Source: Streptomyces sp. NRRL B-1347 (lineage in GTDB: Bacteria; Actinomycetota; Actinomycetes; Streptomycetales; Streptomycetaceae). Taken from it: a DNA stretch of 64,000 nt. The notes beneath the pieces are model-generated. The model made no database searches, was not told where the DNA came from, and saw nothing but the letters and a program-made list of their open reading frames with translations. The stretch is from positions 62,001 through 126,000 of the forward strand of contig NZ_JOJM01000015.1 of assembly GCF_000720325.1 (NCBI RefSeq), given 5' to 3'. A program made the position numbers and the translations under genes. Below are positions 37,877 through 47,932 of the stretch, in pieces; positions within the stretch are counted from its first letter, which is position 1, and each line of letters opens with the position of its first letter.

Positions 37877-38869
37877 TCAGTCCCACGAGCCTTGCGCGGC
37901 GGGCAGGGCCGCCAGGTCCGTCAAGTCCCGTGGGGAGAGGCGGATCCCCGCCGCCCCGGCGTTCTCGCGTGCCCAGCGGTCCCGTTTGGCGCCGGGGATC
38001 GGGACCACCTGGGTGCCCTGTGCGAGGACCCATGCCAGGGCCACCTGCGCGGGGGTCGCGCCGTGCCGGGCCGCGACCCGGCGCAGGCCCACCACCAGGG
38101 GCTGGTTGGCGGCCATCATCTCGGCGGTGAAGCGCGGGTGCCGGGCGCGCAGGTCGTCCGGCTCGAAGCCCTGTCCCGGCGTCAGCGTGCCCGTGAGGAA
38201 GCCGTTGCCCAGCGGCATCGCGGCCAGCAGGCCGATGCCCCGCGCCGCGCACCACGGGAGCAGCGCGTCGAGGGCCTCGGGCGACCACACCGAGAGCTCG
38301 GCCTCCACCGCCGTCACGGGGAAGACCTGCTGGACCCGTTCGAGCTGGCGGATCGTGGTGTCGTGCATCCCGCCGCCGGACCGCCGCCGCGCCCGCGCTC
38401 CGACCGCGCACAGGCCGAGCGCCCGCACCTTCCCGGCCGTGACCAGGTCGGCCATCGCGCCCCAGGTCTCCTCGATCGGCACCTCGGGGTCGGCGCGGTG
38501 CAGCTGGTAGAGGTCGATGATGTCGGTCTGGAGCCGCCGCAGCGACGCGTCGCACGCGCGCTTCACATAGCCGGGGCGGCCGTTGGCGACGACGTGCTGA
38601 TCCCCCACGAGCAGCCCGCACTTCGTCGACACGAAGGCCTCGGCGCGCCGCTCCTTGAGCACCCTGCCGACGAGCAGTTCGTTGGTGAACGGGCCGTACA
38701 TGTCCGCCGTGTCGAGGAGCGTCGTGCCCTGGTCGAGCGCCGCGTGCACGGTCTGCATCGAGGCGTCACCGCGCTGTCGCGAGCCGGAGTACGCCCAGCT
38801 CATCGGCATACAGCCGAGTCCGACGGCGCCCACCCCGAGCGCCCCGGCGCCGATCGTCCTGCGCTCCAC
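37877..38869 (-). CDS. Aldo/keto reductase
   Basis: A 330-residue NADPH-dependent reductase with the TIM-barrel AKR fold. The catalytic set is visible: Asp and Tyr in LLDTADMYGPFTNE, Lys in VSTKCGLL, His in LYQLHRADPEVP; the NADP site is in VVPIPGAKRDR. A short insert (VGARARRRSGGGMHD) lies between the beta strand and helix near residue 160, where homologues are usually shorter. GTG at 38869 starts the family-typical VERRTIGAG. Divergent from the hydroxyacid dehydrogenase gene 126 bases away. Confidence 0.87.
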   Translation of the reverse strand: MERRTIGAGALGVGAVGLGCMPMSWAYSGSRQRGDASMQTVHAALDQGTTLLDTADMYGPFTNELLVGRVLKERRAEAFVSTKCGLLVGDQHVVANGRPGYVKRACDASLRRLQTDIIDLYQLHRADPEVPIEETWGAMADLVTAGKVRALGLCAVGARARRRSGGGMHDTTIRQLERVQQVFPVTAVEAELSVWSPEALDALLPWCAARGIGLLAAMPLGNGFLTGTLTPGQGFEPDDLRARHPRFTAEMMAANQPLVVGLRRVAARHGATPAQVALAWVLAQGTQVVPIPGAKRDRWARENAGAAGIRLSPRDLTDLAALPAAQGSWD

Positions 38870-38995
38870 CTGGTCGAACCCTCCCGCTGTCCCGCGATCC
38901 CTCGACTGTCCGTGATCTTTCGTCCGGGCGGCACCAAACGTAACCTCTGCGTCCCGGCACGCGGCGTGCACCCTGTTCGCATTAGCCTCCTGACC

Positions 38996-39946
38996 ATGAC
39001 AACTGACGTATGGCTGCCGTTCGAAGAGACCGACGTCGAGGGTCTGCCCGCCGCGTCCGACGCCGGTCTGACGTACCGCTGCTGGGACGGCGGTCCTGAC
39101 TACCCCGCCGATCCGGCCGACTGCGCGTTCTACGTGGTGCCGTACATGAAGAGCACCGACGTGGTGGTGCCCCCGATGACCGCCATGACGTCCCTGCGGG
39201 TCGTGCAGACGCTGACGGCGGGCATCGACGCCCTGGAGCCGGGTCTGAAGTTCCTGCGGCCCGGTGTCCAGCTGTGCAACGCGCGCGGCGTGCACGAGGC
39301 CAGCACCGCCGAGCTCGCGCTGACCCTGATCCTCGCCTCCTTGCGGGGCGTTCCGCGGTTCGTGGAGGGGCAGCGGGTGCAGGAGTGGCGCTCGGGCTTC
39401 TATCCGGCCCTCGCCGACAAGTCCGTGCTCATCGTGGGGTACGGATCGATCGGCTCCGCGATCGAGGACCGGCTCGCGCCCTTTGAGTGCGCGCGGGTGG
39501 CGCGCGTCGCGCGCACCGAGCGCACCACGGCGCGCGGTCCGGTGCACTCGCTCGACGAATTGCCCCGACTGCTTCCCGAAGCGGACGTGGTGGTGCTGTC
39601 CACGCCCCTCACGGAGGCCACCCGGGGTCTGGTGGACGCCGATTTCCTGGCACGCATGAAGGACGGCGCGCTGCTCGTGAACGTGGCCCGCGGCCCGGTG
39701 GTCGACACCAAGGCGCTGGTCCCCGAGCTGGAGAGCGGCCGCCTCACCGCCGCCCTGGACGTCACGGACCCGGAGCCGCTGCCCGCCGGTCACCCGCTGT
39801 GGGGGAGCCCCGGCGTGCTGATCAGCCCGCACGTGGGGGGCTCGTCGTCCGCTTTCCCGCCGCGCGCCCGGCGCCTGTTGACCGCCCAGCTGCGGCGGTA
39901 CGTCACCGGGGAGCCGCTGTCCAACGTCGTTCTGACGACGTCGTGA
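38996..39946 (+). CDS. D-isomer-specific 2-hydroxyacid dehydrogenase
   Basis: A 316-residue NAD(P)-dependent dehydrogenase. Nucleotide-binding motif VGYGSIGSAIEDRL, catalytic Arg in VNVARGPVVDTKAL, Glu in DVTDPEPLPAGHPLW and His in LISPHVGGSS. The basic residues after the second strand (VARVARTERT) suggest NADP. Similar to hydroxypyruvate and glyoxylate reductases; the exact substrate is open. ATG at 38996 is preferred because the upstream frame is noncoding in character. Divergent from an aldo/keto reductase. Confidence 0.88.
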   Translation: MTTDVWLPFEETDVEGLPAASDAGLTYRCWDGGPDYPADPADCAFYVVPYMKSTDVVVPPMTAMTSLRVVQTLTAGIDALEPGLKFLRPGVQLCNARGVHEASTAELALTLILASLRGVPRFVEGQRVQEWRSGFYPALADKSVLIVGYGSIGSAIEDRLAPFECARVARVARTERTTARGPVHSLDELPRLLPEADVVVLSTPLTEATRGLVDADFLARMKDGALLVNVARGPVVDTKALVPELESGRLTAALDVTDPEPLPAGHPLWGSPGVLISPHVGGSSSAFPPRARRLLTAQLRRYVTGEPLSNVVLTTS

Positions 39947-40286
39947 CCCCGATGCCCTCGTGAGCCCAAGGGTGTCGTAACCCGTCGCAATCCCAATATT
40001 CAGGGCTTCGGAGCCCGGCCCTCCGGCCTGCGGCGGCTTCACAAGTCGGTCAGGAACGGTCGATATCCGGCGCACCGTGACCGCCTGGAACCGGCGTTGC
40101 GCCTTCTGTGCACGCTCCGCACTCACTCGCGTGCGCCGCGTGTCCATATTGACGGGCGTAGTCACGCAGCGTAGAGCAGACCTGTCCCTGAGTGACGAGG
40201 CTGGTGTATCGTCCCGACAGGGGCTGCGCCGTGCACCGTTCGGCGCCGGGGATCGAGTACCGAGACTGCGAGGGGGGCGACGGGCG
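39947..40286. other. Long regulatory region upstream of the second GGDEF/EAL gene
   Basis: About 340 bases. It contains an AT-richer patch at 39990-40010, scattered short repeats and, near the end, two BldD-like boxes (40161-40197), then GTGTATCGT (a possible -10 region near 40204) and the strong ribosome-binding site AGGGGGG at 40271. Confidence 0.5.
40161..40197. promoter_or_regulatory. Two adjacent BldD-like boxes
   Basis: GTCACGCAGCGTAGA (40161-40175) and, on the minus strand, CGTCACTCAGGGACA (40183-40197) each match eight of nine fixed positions of the BldD consensus nTnACnC(A/T)GnGTnAn. They lie upstream of a GGDEF/EAL gene. BldD is the c-di-GMP-responsive developmental repressor of Streptomyces and is known to control c-di-GMP genes. 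The consensus is recalled, not searched. Confidence 0.55.
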
Positions 40287-40709
40287 ATGCACGGCCTATG
40301 GGCGAACGATCCGAAGCGGCGGGACCACCGCCCGCGACTCTCGCGCACACCGGCCCGCAGACGCGGGCACTGCGCCCGGCGGCACCGGCACCCGCACCGC
40401 GCCGCACGGCGCCGTCCGCAGCAGTCGGAGGCCGTCGCATGGCAGCCGTCAGGGCGGACGAGCGACCGCCGCAGCACGGACCCGGCACCCCCCGGCGGCC
40501 GGCCGCGGGCCAAGTGTCCCCCCGCTGTCCCGTCGACGGGACCGGGATGCTATGGGCCGGTGCCGGGTGGGGCCCGTGGTGCGACGAAGGGGCCTCCGCA
40601 CCCGGGCGCGAGGGAAGGCTTCCCGCGTCCGGGCGCGACGGACCGCGCGGCGCGCGGACGCGGCGCGCGTGGCCGTGGCACCGGCGTGCGGAGCGGGGTG
40701 GCCCGGTGA
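40287..40709 (+). CDS. Candidate small basic protein coupled to the GGDEF/EAL gene (140 aa)
   Basis: ATG at 40287 follows a strong ribosome-binding site (AGGGGGG, spacing 10) and opens MHGLWANDPKRRDHRP, then a very Arg/His/Pro/Gly-rich protein of 140 residues. Its TGA overlaps the GTG of the downstream GGDEF gene (GTGA at 40706). Third-position GC is high in this frame, more so than in the competing frame starting at 40298. The amino acid composition is odd, so it may be a translated leader that loads ribosomes onto the GGDEF gene and not a stable protein. No family recognised. Confidence 0.42.
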   Translation: MHGLWANDPKRRDHRPRLSRTPARRRGHCARRHRHPHRAARRRPQQSEAVAWQPSGRTSDRRSTDPAPPGGRPRAKCPPAVPSTGPGCYGPVPGGARGATKGPPHPGAREGFPRPGATDRAARGRGARGRGTGVRSGVAR

Positions 40710-43700
40710 GCGGGCAGACGGCCTCCGCGTCCGTGCTTGACGGCGGGCTCGGCGCCCCCCTGCCCTCGCCGGGCGCGCCCATGGCCCGGCGCCCCGCGCC
40801 GAGCGGCGGCACGGGCCTGCTGTCACAGGTCTTCCTGCTGCTGATCTGCGGCGGCTATGCGACCGGCTCCGCCCTCGGCTGGGGCTCGGACCGGCTCGCG
40901 CTCATCATGGGCGACTTCGGTCTCAGCGCCGCCGCCGCGGCCGCCGCCGTGTCCTGCTTCTTCTACTCCCGCACCCGGCGCAGCCGCTTTCGACCCGCGT
41001 GGCTGCTGTTCGCGCTCTCCTCCGCGATGGCGGCCTGCGGAAACGCGGTGTGGGGATGGCACGAGGTCGTCCTGGGGCAGTCCGTGCCCGAGCGCGGCTT
41101 CGCGGACCTGTTCTTCCTGTGCTTCGCGCCGCCCGCCATCATCGGGCTGCTCGTGCTCGCCAAGCGCCCGGTCACCAAGGCCGGATGGGTGTGCCTCGGG
41201 CTCGACGCGTGGCTCATCGGCGGCTCGCTGCTCACGCTCTCCTGGAGCCTGGCCCTCGCGCACACCGCCCAGTTCGACGGCCCGGGCGTCGCGCACGCCG
41301 CGCTGTCGCTCGCGTACCCGCTCCTGGACATCGCCCTCGTCAGCATGGTCCTGGCCCTGCACTTCAGGCGGTCCTCGGCGAACCGCACCGCCGTGAACAC
41401 CGCGATCGGGGCCCTCGCGCTGACCGTCATGTGCGACGCCCTGTTCACCTCGCCGCTGCTGCACGCCAGCTACCGCTCCGGCCAGCTGCTCGACGCCGGC
41501 TGGTTCGCCGGTTCCCTGCTCCTCGCGTACGCCCCGTGGGCGACGCCCCGGCAGGGACGCGCCGACACGGACCCCACGCGCGTGGGCCACCGCCCGTACG
41601 ACAGGCCGCGCCCCGCGGGCGCGCGCGACGTACGAGGAGCCCGCGATGTCCACGACGTGCGGGACGTGCGGGACGTACATCGGGATGTACATGTCGTACG
41701 AGATCCACGTGACCTGCGCGATCCGCGTGACGTACGGGATGTGCGGGACGGACGTGATCTGCGCGACCACGAGCGGGGCGACGACGGACGGTACGCGACG
41801 ACGCGGCCCATCGCCGGCTCCCTCGCCGCCCTCACGCCGTACCTGGCCGCGGCCGTCTGCACGCTCGGGATCCTCTACAACGTCCTGAACGGGCGCAGTG
41901 TCGACGAGGTCGTGCTCTTCACCGCGGGCACCGTCGTCCTCGCCCTCGTCGTGCGCCAGGGCATCATGCTGCTCGACAACATCACGCTCACCCAGGAACT
42001 GGCCCAGAAGGAGAACCACTTCCGCTCCCTGGTGCAGGGTTCCAGCGACGTCATCATGATCGCCGCCCCGAGCGGCATCCTGAGGTACGTCAGCCCGGCC
42101 GCCGCCGGGGTCTACGGCCGCGAGGCGGACGACCTCGTCGGCTCCGAGCTCGCCACGCTCATGCACCCGGAGGACCTCGGCCGCGTGGTCCACGAGGTGC
42201 GCCGCTTCCTCGCCGCCAACCCCGTGGAGGAGCCCACCACGCGGATCGAGTGCCGCTTCAAGTCCGGCAGCGGTGAATGGCTCAATGTGGAGTCCACCGT
42301 CAACCGCCACCACGGCGGTCTCATCTTCAACAGCCGGGACGTCACCGAACGGGTGCGCCTGCAGGCGCAGTTGCAGCACAACGCCGAGCACGATCCGCTC
42401 ACGGACCTGCCCAACAGGGCACTTTTCACCCGCCGAGTCGCGCAAGCGCTCGGCGGTCGCAGAGTCACCGACCGGGGCACGGCCGTACTCTTCATCGACC
42501 TCGACGGCTTCAAGGCGGTCAACGACACCATCGGCCACCAGGCGGGCGACGAACTCCTCGTGATGGCCGCCCAGCGCCTCCAGGAGGCCGTCCGCGCGTC
42601 GGACACCGCGTCGCGCCTCGGCGGCGACGAGTTCGCCGCCCTCATCGTCGGCGACGGCACCCGCGACCAGGCCGCGCGCGAGAAGCACATCATGGAGCTC
42701 GCCGACCGGCTGCGGCTCAGACTCTCGCAGCCGTACGACATCGACGGCAACGATGTCCGGGTCGCCGCCTCCATCGGCGTCGCCTTCGCCGAACCGGGCG
42801 TCGGCGCGGGCGAGCTGCTGCGCAACGCCGACCTCGCGATGTACCGCGCGAAGGCGGCGGGCAAGGGCCGCGTGGAGCTGTACGCACCCCAGATGCAGGC
42901 CGACGTCGCCCGCAAGGCCGAGCTCGCCACGCGGCTGCGCAGCGCCCTGCACGAAGGCGAGTTCACGCTCCTGCACCAGCCCGTCGTGGCCCTCGACAGC
43001 GGCCGGATCACCTCGGTCGCGGCCCAGGCGCGGTGGCGCTCGGCCCAGGGCATCATGTTCACGCCCGGCGAGTTCCTGCGCACCGCGGAGGACGGCGACC
43101 GCACCGCCGAGCTGGGCCGCTGGCTGCTCCAGGAGGCCGTCGAGCAGGCCGCCGAGCGCGCTCTCGCCGGGCACGCGGTGCCCGTCTCCGTGCGGATCGG
43201 CGCGCGCCGCCTGGTCGACCGCTCCCTGCCGCTCGGCTCCCTGGAGACCCTGCTCACCCGGCACGGGCTGCCCTCCGGCGCGCTCGTCATCGAGCTCGCG
43301 GACAGCGACCCGCGGGTCTCCCTCGACGAGCTGGAGCGCCGTCTGACCTCCCTGCGGAGGCTCGGCGTCCGGGTCGCGCTCGACGGCTTCGGCAGCGGCT
43401 GCGCGGCGATCACGGCGCTGCGGCGGCTCCCCGTCGACGTCCTGAAGCTGGACCGCGGGCTCGTCGAGGGCGTCGTGGAGTCCGCGCGCCTGCACAAGAT
43501 CACGGCCGGTCTCCTGCGCATCGCCACCGACCTCGGCCTCGACTCCGTCGCCGACGGCGTGGACCACCCCGAGCAGGTCGTGGCGCTGCGCGCGATGGGC
43601 TGCACGCACGGGCAGGGCATGGCGTTCTCCGGCCCGCTCGACGAGTACCGGCTGCGCCGGGCGCTCACGATGGGGGAGTACCCGGTGCCGCGCGGGCCCG

Positions 43701-43846
43701 TCGAGCCGGTGTGCGTGGGCGGCCCCGCCGCGGCACCCCCCAACGCCGCCTTCGGCGGTGCGAGCGCGGCCTACGCGGCCGGGACGGTGGCGGGGACCAC
43801 CCCGTTCGGCCGCTCACATGCTGAGACGCCCGTCCCACCTACTTGA
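40706..43846 (+). CDS. Membrane PAS-GGDEF-EAL protein with degenerate EAL domain
   Basis: About 1046 residues from GTG 40706. Several transmembrane helices from about 35 to 290; an insert of Arg-Asp-Val/Leu tripeptides at about 307-362; more helices to about 425; a PAS domain (FRSLVQGSSDVIMIAAPSG); a GGDEF domain with intact RLGGDEFAALI near 637; and a degenerate EAL domain. In the latter the EAL-x-RW motif reads AAQARW and the DDFGTG motif reads DGFGSG, so metal-binding acids are missing. Expected: diguanylate cyclase active, phosphodiesterase inactive. Position next to ilvB fits SCO5511 from memory. The start is uncertain (40298 ATG also in frame). Confidence 0.85.
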   Translation: MSGQTASASVLDGGLGAPLPSPGAPMARRPAPSGGTGLLSQVFLLLICGGYATGSALGWGSDRLALIMGDFGLSAAAAAAAVSCFFYSRTRRSRFRPAWLLFALSSAMAACGNAVWGWHEVVLGQSVPERGFADLFFLCFAPPAIIGLLVLAKRPVTKAGWVCLGLDAWLIGGSLLTLSWSLALAHTAQFDGPGVAHAALSLAYPLLDIALVSMVLALHFRRSSANRTAVNTAIGALALTVMCDALFTSPLLHASYRSGQLLDAGWFAGSLLLAYAPWATPRQGRADTDPTRVGHRPYDRPRPAGARDVRGARDVHDVRDVRDVHRDVHVVRDPRDLRDPRDVRDVRDGRDLRDHERGDDGRYATTRPIAGSLAALTPYLAAAVCTLGILYNVLNGRSVDEVVLFTAGTVVLALVVRQGIMLLDNITLTQELAQKENHFRSLVQGSSDVIMIAAPSGILRYVSPAAAGVYGREADDLVGSELATLMHPEDLGRVVHEVRRFLAANPVEEPTTRIECRFKSGSGEWLNVESTVNRHHGGLIFNSRDVTERVRLQAQLQHNAEHDPLTDLPNRALFTRRVAQALGGRRVTDRGTAVLFIDLDGFKAVNDTIGHQAGDELLVMAAQRLQEAVRASDTASRLGGDEFAALIVGDGTRDQAAREKHIMELADRLRLRLSQPYDIDGNDVRVAASIGVAFAEPGVGAGELLRNADLAMYRAKAAGKGRVELYAPQMQADVARKAELATRLRSALHEGEFTLLHQPVVALDSGRITSVAAQARWRSAQGIMFTPGEFLRTAEDGDRTAELGRWLLQEAVEQAAERALAGHAVPVSVRIGARRLVDRSLPLGSLETLLTRHGLPSGALVIELADSDPRVSLDELERRLTSLRRLGVRVALDGFGSGCAAITALRRLPVDVLKLDRGLVEGVVESARLHKITAGLLRIATDLGLDSVADGVDHPEQVVALRAMGCTHGQGMAFSGPLDEYRLRRALTMGEYPVPRGPVEPVCVGGPAAAPPNAAFGGASAAYAAGTVAGTTPFGRSHAETPVPPT

Positions 43847-43879
43847 CAGTCAGGGCGCGCCGGGGGGAGGGTCAGTGCC

Positions 43880-43921
43880 ATGCGCACCCGAATTCTCGTA
43901 CTTGGAAAGCGCGTCGGCTGA
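43880..43921 (+). CDS. ilvB leader peptide MRTRILVLGKRVG
   Basis: A 13-residue ORF with a ribosome-binding site (GGGGGGAGG, 43862-43870) nine bases upstream. It encodes a run Ile-Leu-Val-Leu, the three branched-chain amino acids made by the downstream operon, using ATT, CTC, GTA and CTT, of which ATT, GTA and CTT are rare in this GC-rich genome. Together with the terminator at 43978 this is a classic attenuator arrangement: ribosome stalling when branched-chain aminoacyl-tRNAs are scarce should favour read-through. Such leaders have been predicted for actinobacterial ilvB. Confidence 0.8.
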   Translation: MRTRILVLGKRVG

Positions 43922-43977
43922 AGCTGGTGAGCCCGGTCCCGATACCGGAGGAACCCAGCGACCGCACCCGGCGCGCT

Positions 43978-44011
43978 CCCCTCGCTTGCCCCACGGCACG
44001 AGGGGTTTTTT
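43978..44011 (+). terminator. ilvBNC attenuator terminator
   Basis: Stem CCCCTCG/CGAGGGG with an inner TGCC/GGCA pairing and a four-base loop, followed directly by six T (44006-44011). A rare intrinsic terminator with T-tract for this genome, placed 56 bases after the leader peptide and 98 bases before ilvB. Confidence 0.8.
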
Positions 44012-44109
44012 GTTGCACCAGCACTGCCAAACCCAGGCAAAAACCCCGCTAAATCCCCGCCGAACGTTTCAAGCGGGACCTCAGCGAATCCCTCAGCTTC
44101 GAGAAGAGA

Positions 44110-45972
44110 ATGCCGATGACCGAGCAGGCCACCGGGGCCAGCCATCCGCAGCCGCGGCCCCGATCCTCTGGACAGCAGCAGTCCGCGCCCGTCGAGCACG
44201 TCACGGGTGCGCAGTCCCTGATCCGTTCGCTCGAGGAAGTCGGGGCCGACACCGTATTCGGCATTCCCGGAGGCGCGATCCTCCCGGCGTACGACCCGAT
44301 GATGGACTCCACGCGGGTCCGGCACATCCTCGTCCGCCACGAGCAGGGCGCGGGTCACGCGGCCACCGGCTACGCCCAGGCCACCGGCAGGGTCGGCGTG
44401 TGCATGGCCACCTCGGGCCCCGGCGCCACCAACCTGGTCACGCCCATCGCGGACGCCCACATGGACTCCGTCCCGCTGGTCGCGATCACCGGCCAGGTGG
44501 CGTCCAAGGCGATCGGCACGGACGCCTTCCAGGAGGCGGACATCGTCGGCATCACGATGCCGATCACCAAGCACAACTTCCTGGTCACCAAGGCCGAGGA
44601 CATCCCGCGCACCATCGCGGAGGCCTTCCACATCGCCTCCACGGGCCGTCCGGGCCCCGTCCTCGTCGACATCGCCAAGGACGCGCTGCAGGCACGGACC
44701 ACGTTCTCCTGGCCGCCGCAGCAGGAGCTGCCCGGCTACCGCCCGGTGACCAAGCCGCACGCCAAGCAGATCCGCGAGGCCGCGAAGCTCATCACCGCCG
44801 CGAAGCGCCCCGTCCTGTACGTCGGCGGCGGCGTCATCAAGTCCGGCGCCACCGCCGAGCTGAAGGTCCTCGCCGAGCTCACCGGCGCGCCCGTCACCAC
44901 CACCCTGATGGCGCTCGGCTCGTTCCCCGACAGCCACCCGCTGCACGTGGGCATGCCGGGCATGCACGGGGCGGTCACCGCCGTCACCGCGCTGCAGAAG
45001 GCCGACCTGATCGTCGCCCTTGGCGCCCGCTTCGACGACCGCGTCACCGGCAAGCTGGACAGCTTCGCCCCGTTCGCGAAGATCGTGCACGCCGACATCG
45101 ACCCGGCCGAGATCGGCAAGAACCGCGCCGCCGACGTGCCGATCGTCGGCGACGCCCGCGAGGTCATCGCCGACCTCGTCCAGGCCATCCAGGCCGAGCA
45201 CACCGCGGGCCACACCGGCGACTACACCGCCTGGTGGGCCGACCTGAACCGCTGGCGCGACACCTACCCGCTCGGCTACGGCCACCCCGACAACGGCCAG
45301 CTCGCGCCGCAGCAGGTCATCGAGCGCATCGGCCAACTGGCTCCCGAGGGAACGATCTTCGCCGCGGGCGTCGGCCAGCACCAGATGTGGGCCGCGCACT
45401 TCATCCAGTACGAGCAGCCCGCGACCTGGCTCAACTCCGGCGGCGCCGGGACGATGGGCTACGCCGTCCCGGCCGCGATGGGCGCCAAGGCCGGCCAGCC
45501 GGACCGGACCGTCTGGGCGATCGACGGCGACGGCTGCTTCCAGATGACCAATCAGGAGCTCACCACCTGCGCCCTGAACAACATCCCGATCAAGGTCGCC
45601 ATCATCAACAACGGCGCCCTGGGGATGGTCCGCCAGTGGCAGACGCTGTTCTACAACCAGCGCTACTCCAACACCGTGCTGCACAGCGGCCCGGACGCGG
45701 ACGGCAAGCAGCCGAGCGCCGGCACCCGCGTCCCGGACTTCGTCAAGCTGTCCGAGGCGATGGGCTGCTACGCGATCCGCTGTGAGGACCCGGCCGACCT
45801 CGACAAGGTCATCGAAGAGGCCAACGCCGTCAACGACCGGCCCGTCGTGATCGACTTCATCGTCCACGAGGACGCCCAGGTCTGGCCGATGGTCGCGGCG
45901 GGCACCTCGAACGACGAGGTCATGGCCGCCCGGGGCGTGCGCCCCGACTTCGGCGACGGCGAAGACGACTGA
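44110..45972 (+). CDS. ilvB: Acetolactate synthase large subunit
   Basis: A 620-residue ThDP enzyme that condenses pyruvate with pyruvate or 2-ketobutyrate, the first common step to valine, leucine and isoleucine. Landmarks: [13 protein letters not shown], catalytic Glu in [18 protein letters not shown] region [15 protein letters not shown], and the ThDP-binding end [19 protein letters not shown] with NN in [15 protein letters not shown]. An alternative ATG at 44116 would shorten it by two residues. First gene of ilvBNC, under the attenuator in its leader. ilvN follows after 35 bases. Confidence 0.97.
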   Translation: MPMTEQATGASHPQPRPRSSGQQQSAPVEHVTGAQSLIRSLEEVGADTVFGIPGGAILPAYDPMMDSTRVRHILVRHEQGAGHAATGYAQATGRVGVCMATSGPGATNLVTPIADAHMDSVPLVAITGQVASKAIGTDAFQEADIVGITMPITKHNFLVTKAEDIPRTIAEAFHIASTGRPGPVLVDIAKDALQARTTFSWPPQQELPGYRPVTKPHAKQIREAAKLITAAKRPVLYVGGGVIKSGATAELKVLAELTGAPVTTTLMALGSFPDSHPLHVGMPGMHGAVTAVTALQKADLIVALGARFDDRVTGKLDSFAPFAKIVHADIDPAEIGKNRAADVPIVGDAREVIADLVQAIQAEHTAGHTGDYTAWWADLNRWRDTYPLGYGHPDNGQLAPQQVIERIGQLAPEGTIFAAGVGQHQMWAAHFIQYEQPATWLNSGGAGTMGYAVPAAMGAKAGQPDRTVWAIDGDGCFQMTNQELTTCALNNIPIKVAIINNGALGMVRQWQTLFYNQRYSNTVLHSGPDADGKQPSAGTRVPDFVKLSEAMGCYAIRCEDPADLDKVIEEANAVNDRPVVIDFIVHEDAQVWPMVAAGTSNDEVMAARGVRPDFGDGEDD

Positions 45973-46007
45973 CGGCCCACGGAACACGAGGCAGAGGCAC
46001 GAGACCC

Positions 46008-47626
<1,619 letters not shown>

Positions 47627-47639
47627 GGCGTACTCCGGC

Positions 47640-47666
47640 GGGGCCGGGGCGCATCGCCCCGGCCCC
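47640..47666 (+). terminator. ilvBNC operon terminator
   Basis: Perfect 12-bp stem GGGGCCGGGGCG/CGCCCCGGCCCC with loop CAT, 13 bases after the ilvC stop. Confidence 0.8.
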
Positions 47667-47932
47667 CCGGGCACGAGGACACGGGGCTCCGCCCCGGACC
47701 CCGCTCCTCAAACGCCGGAGGGGCTGGATCTCGCCTTCCGCGGTTGTCCGCCGTGTCCAGCCACGTCCGGGTGATCCTTCCAGTCAGGCGCATAAGGCCC
47801 CCGCAGCCGCCACTACACTGCAAACCACATTCGCGTCAGGCCCACAGCGTCGTGCGTCTTCCACGCGGCTAGCCACCTCCACCGCCTGCGGCCGTCGGGA
47901 CGGCCGTCCGCATTGGACTTGTGAGGACTCAC
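47667..47932. other. ilvC-serA intergenic region with a composite repeat copy
   Basis: Contains GGGGCTCCGCCCCGGACCCC (47684-47703) and CTCAAACGCCGGAGGGGCTG (47706-47725), a copy of the dispersed two-part element, followed by the serA promoter region. No gene or clear operator seen. Confidence 0.55.

Noticed and set aside
40298..40705. N-terminal extension of the GGDEF/EAL protein from ATG 40298
   Set aside because: The extension is Arg/Pro/Ala-rich with many third-position A, unlike the rest of the gene; GTG 40706 has a better context. Not fully excluded.
43843..43848. TTGACA as -35 box of the ilvB leader promoter
   Set aside because: The position 17 bases downstream is GGAGGG, with no -10 box, and it would place the start at the leader ORF; likely coincidence.
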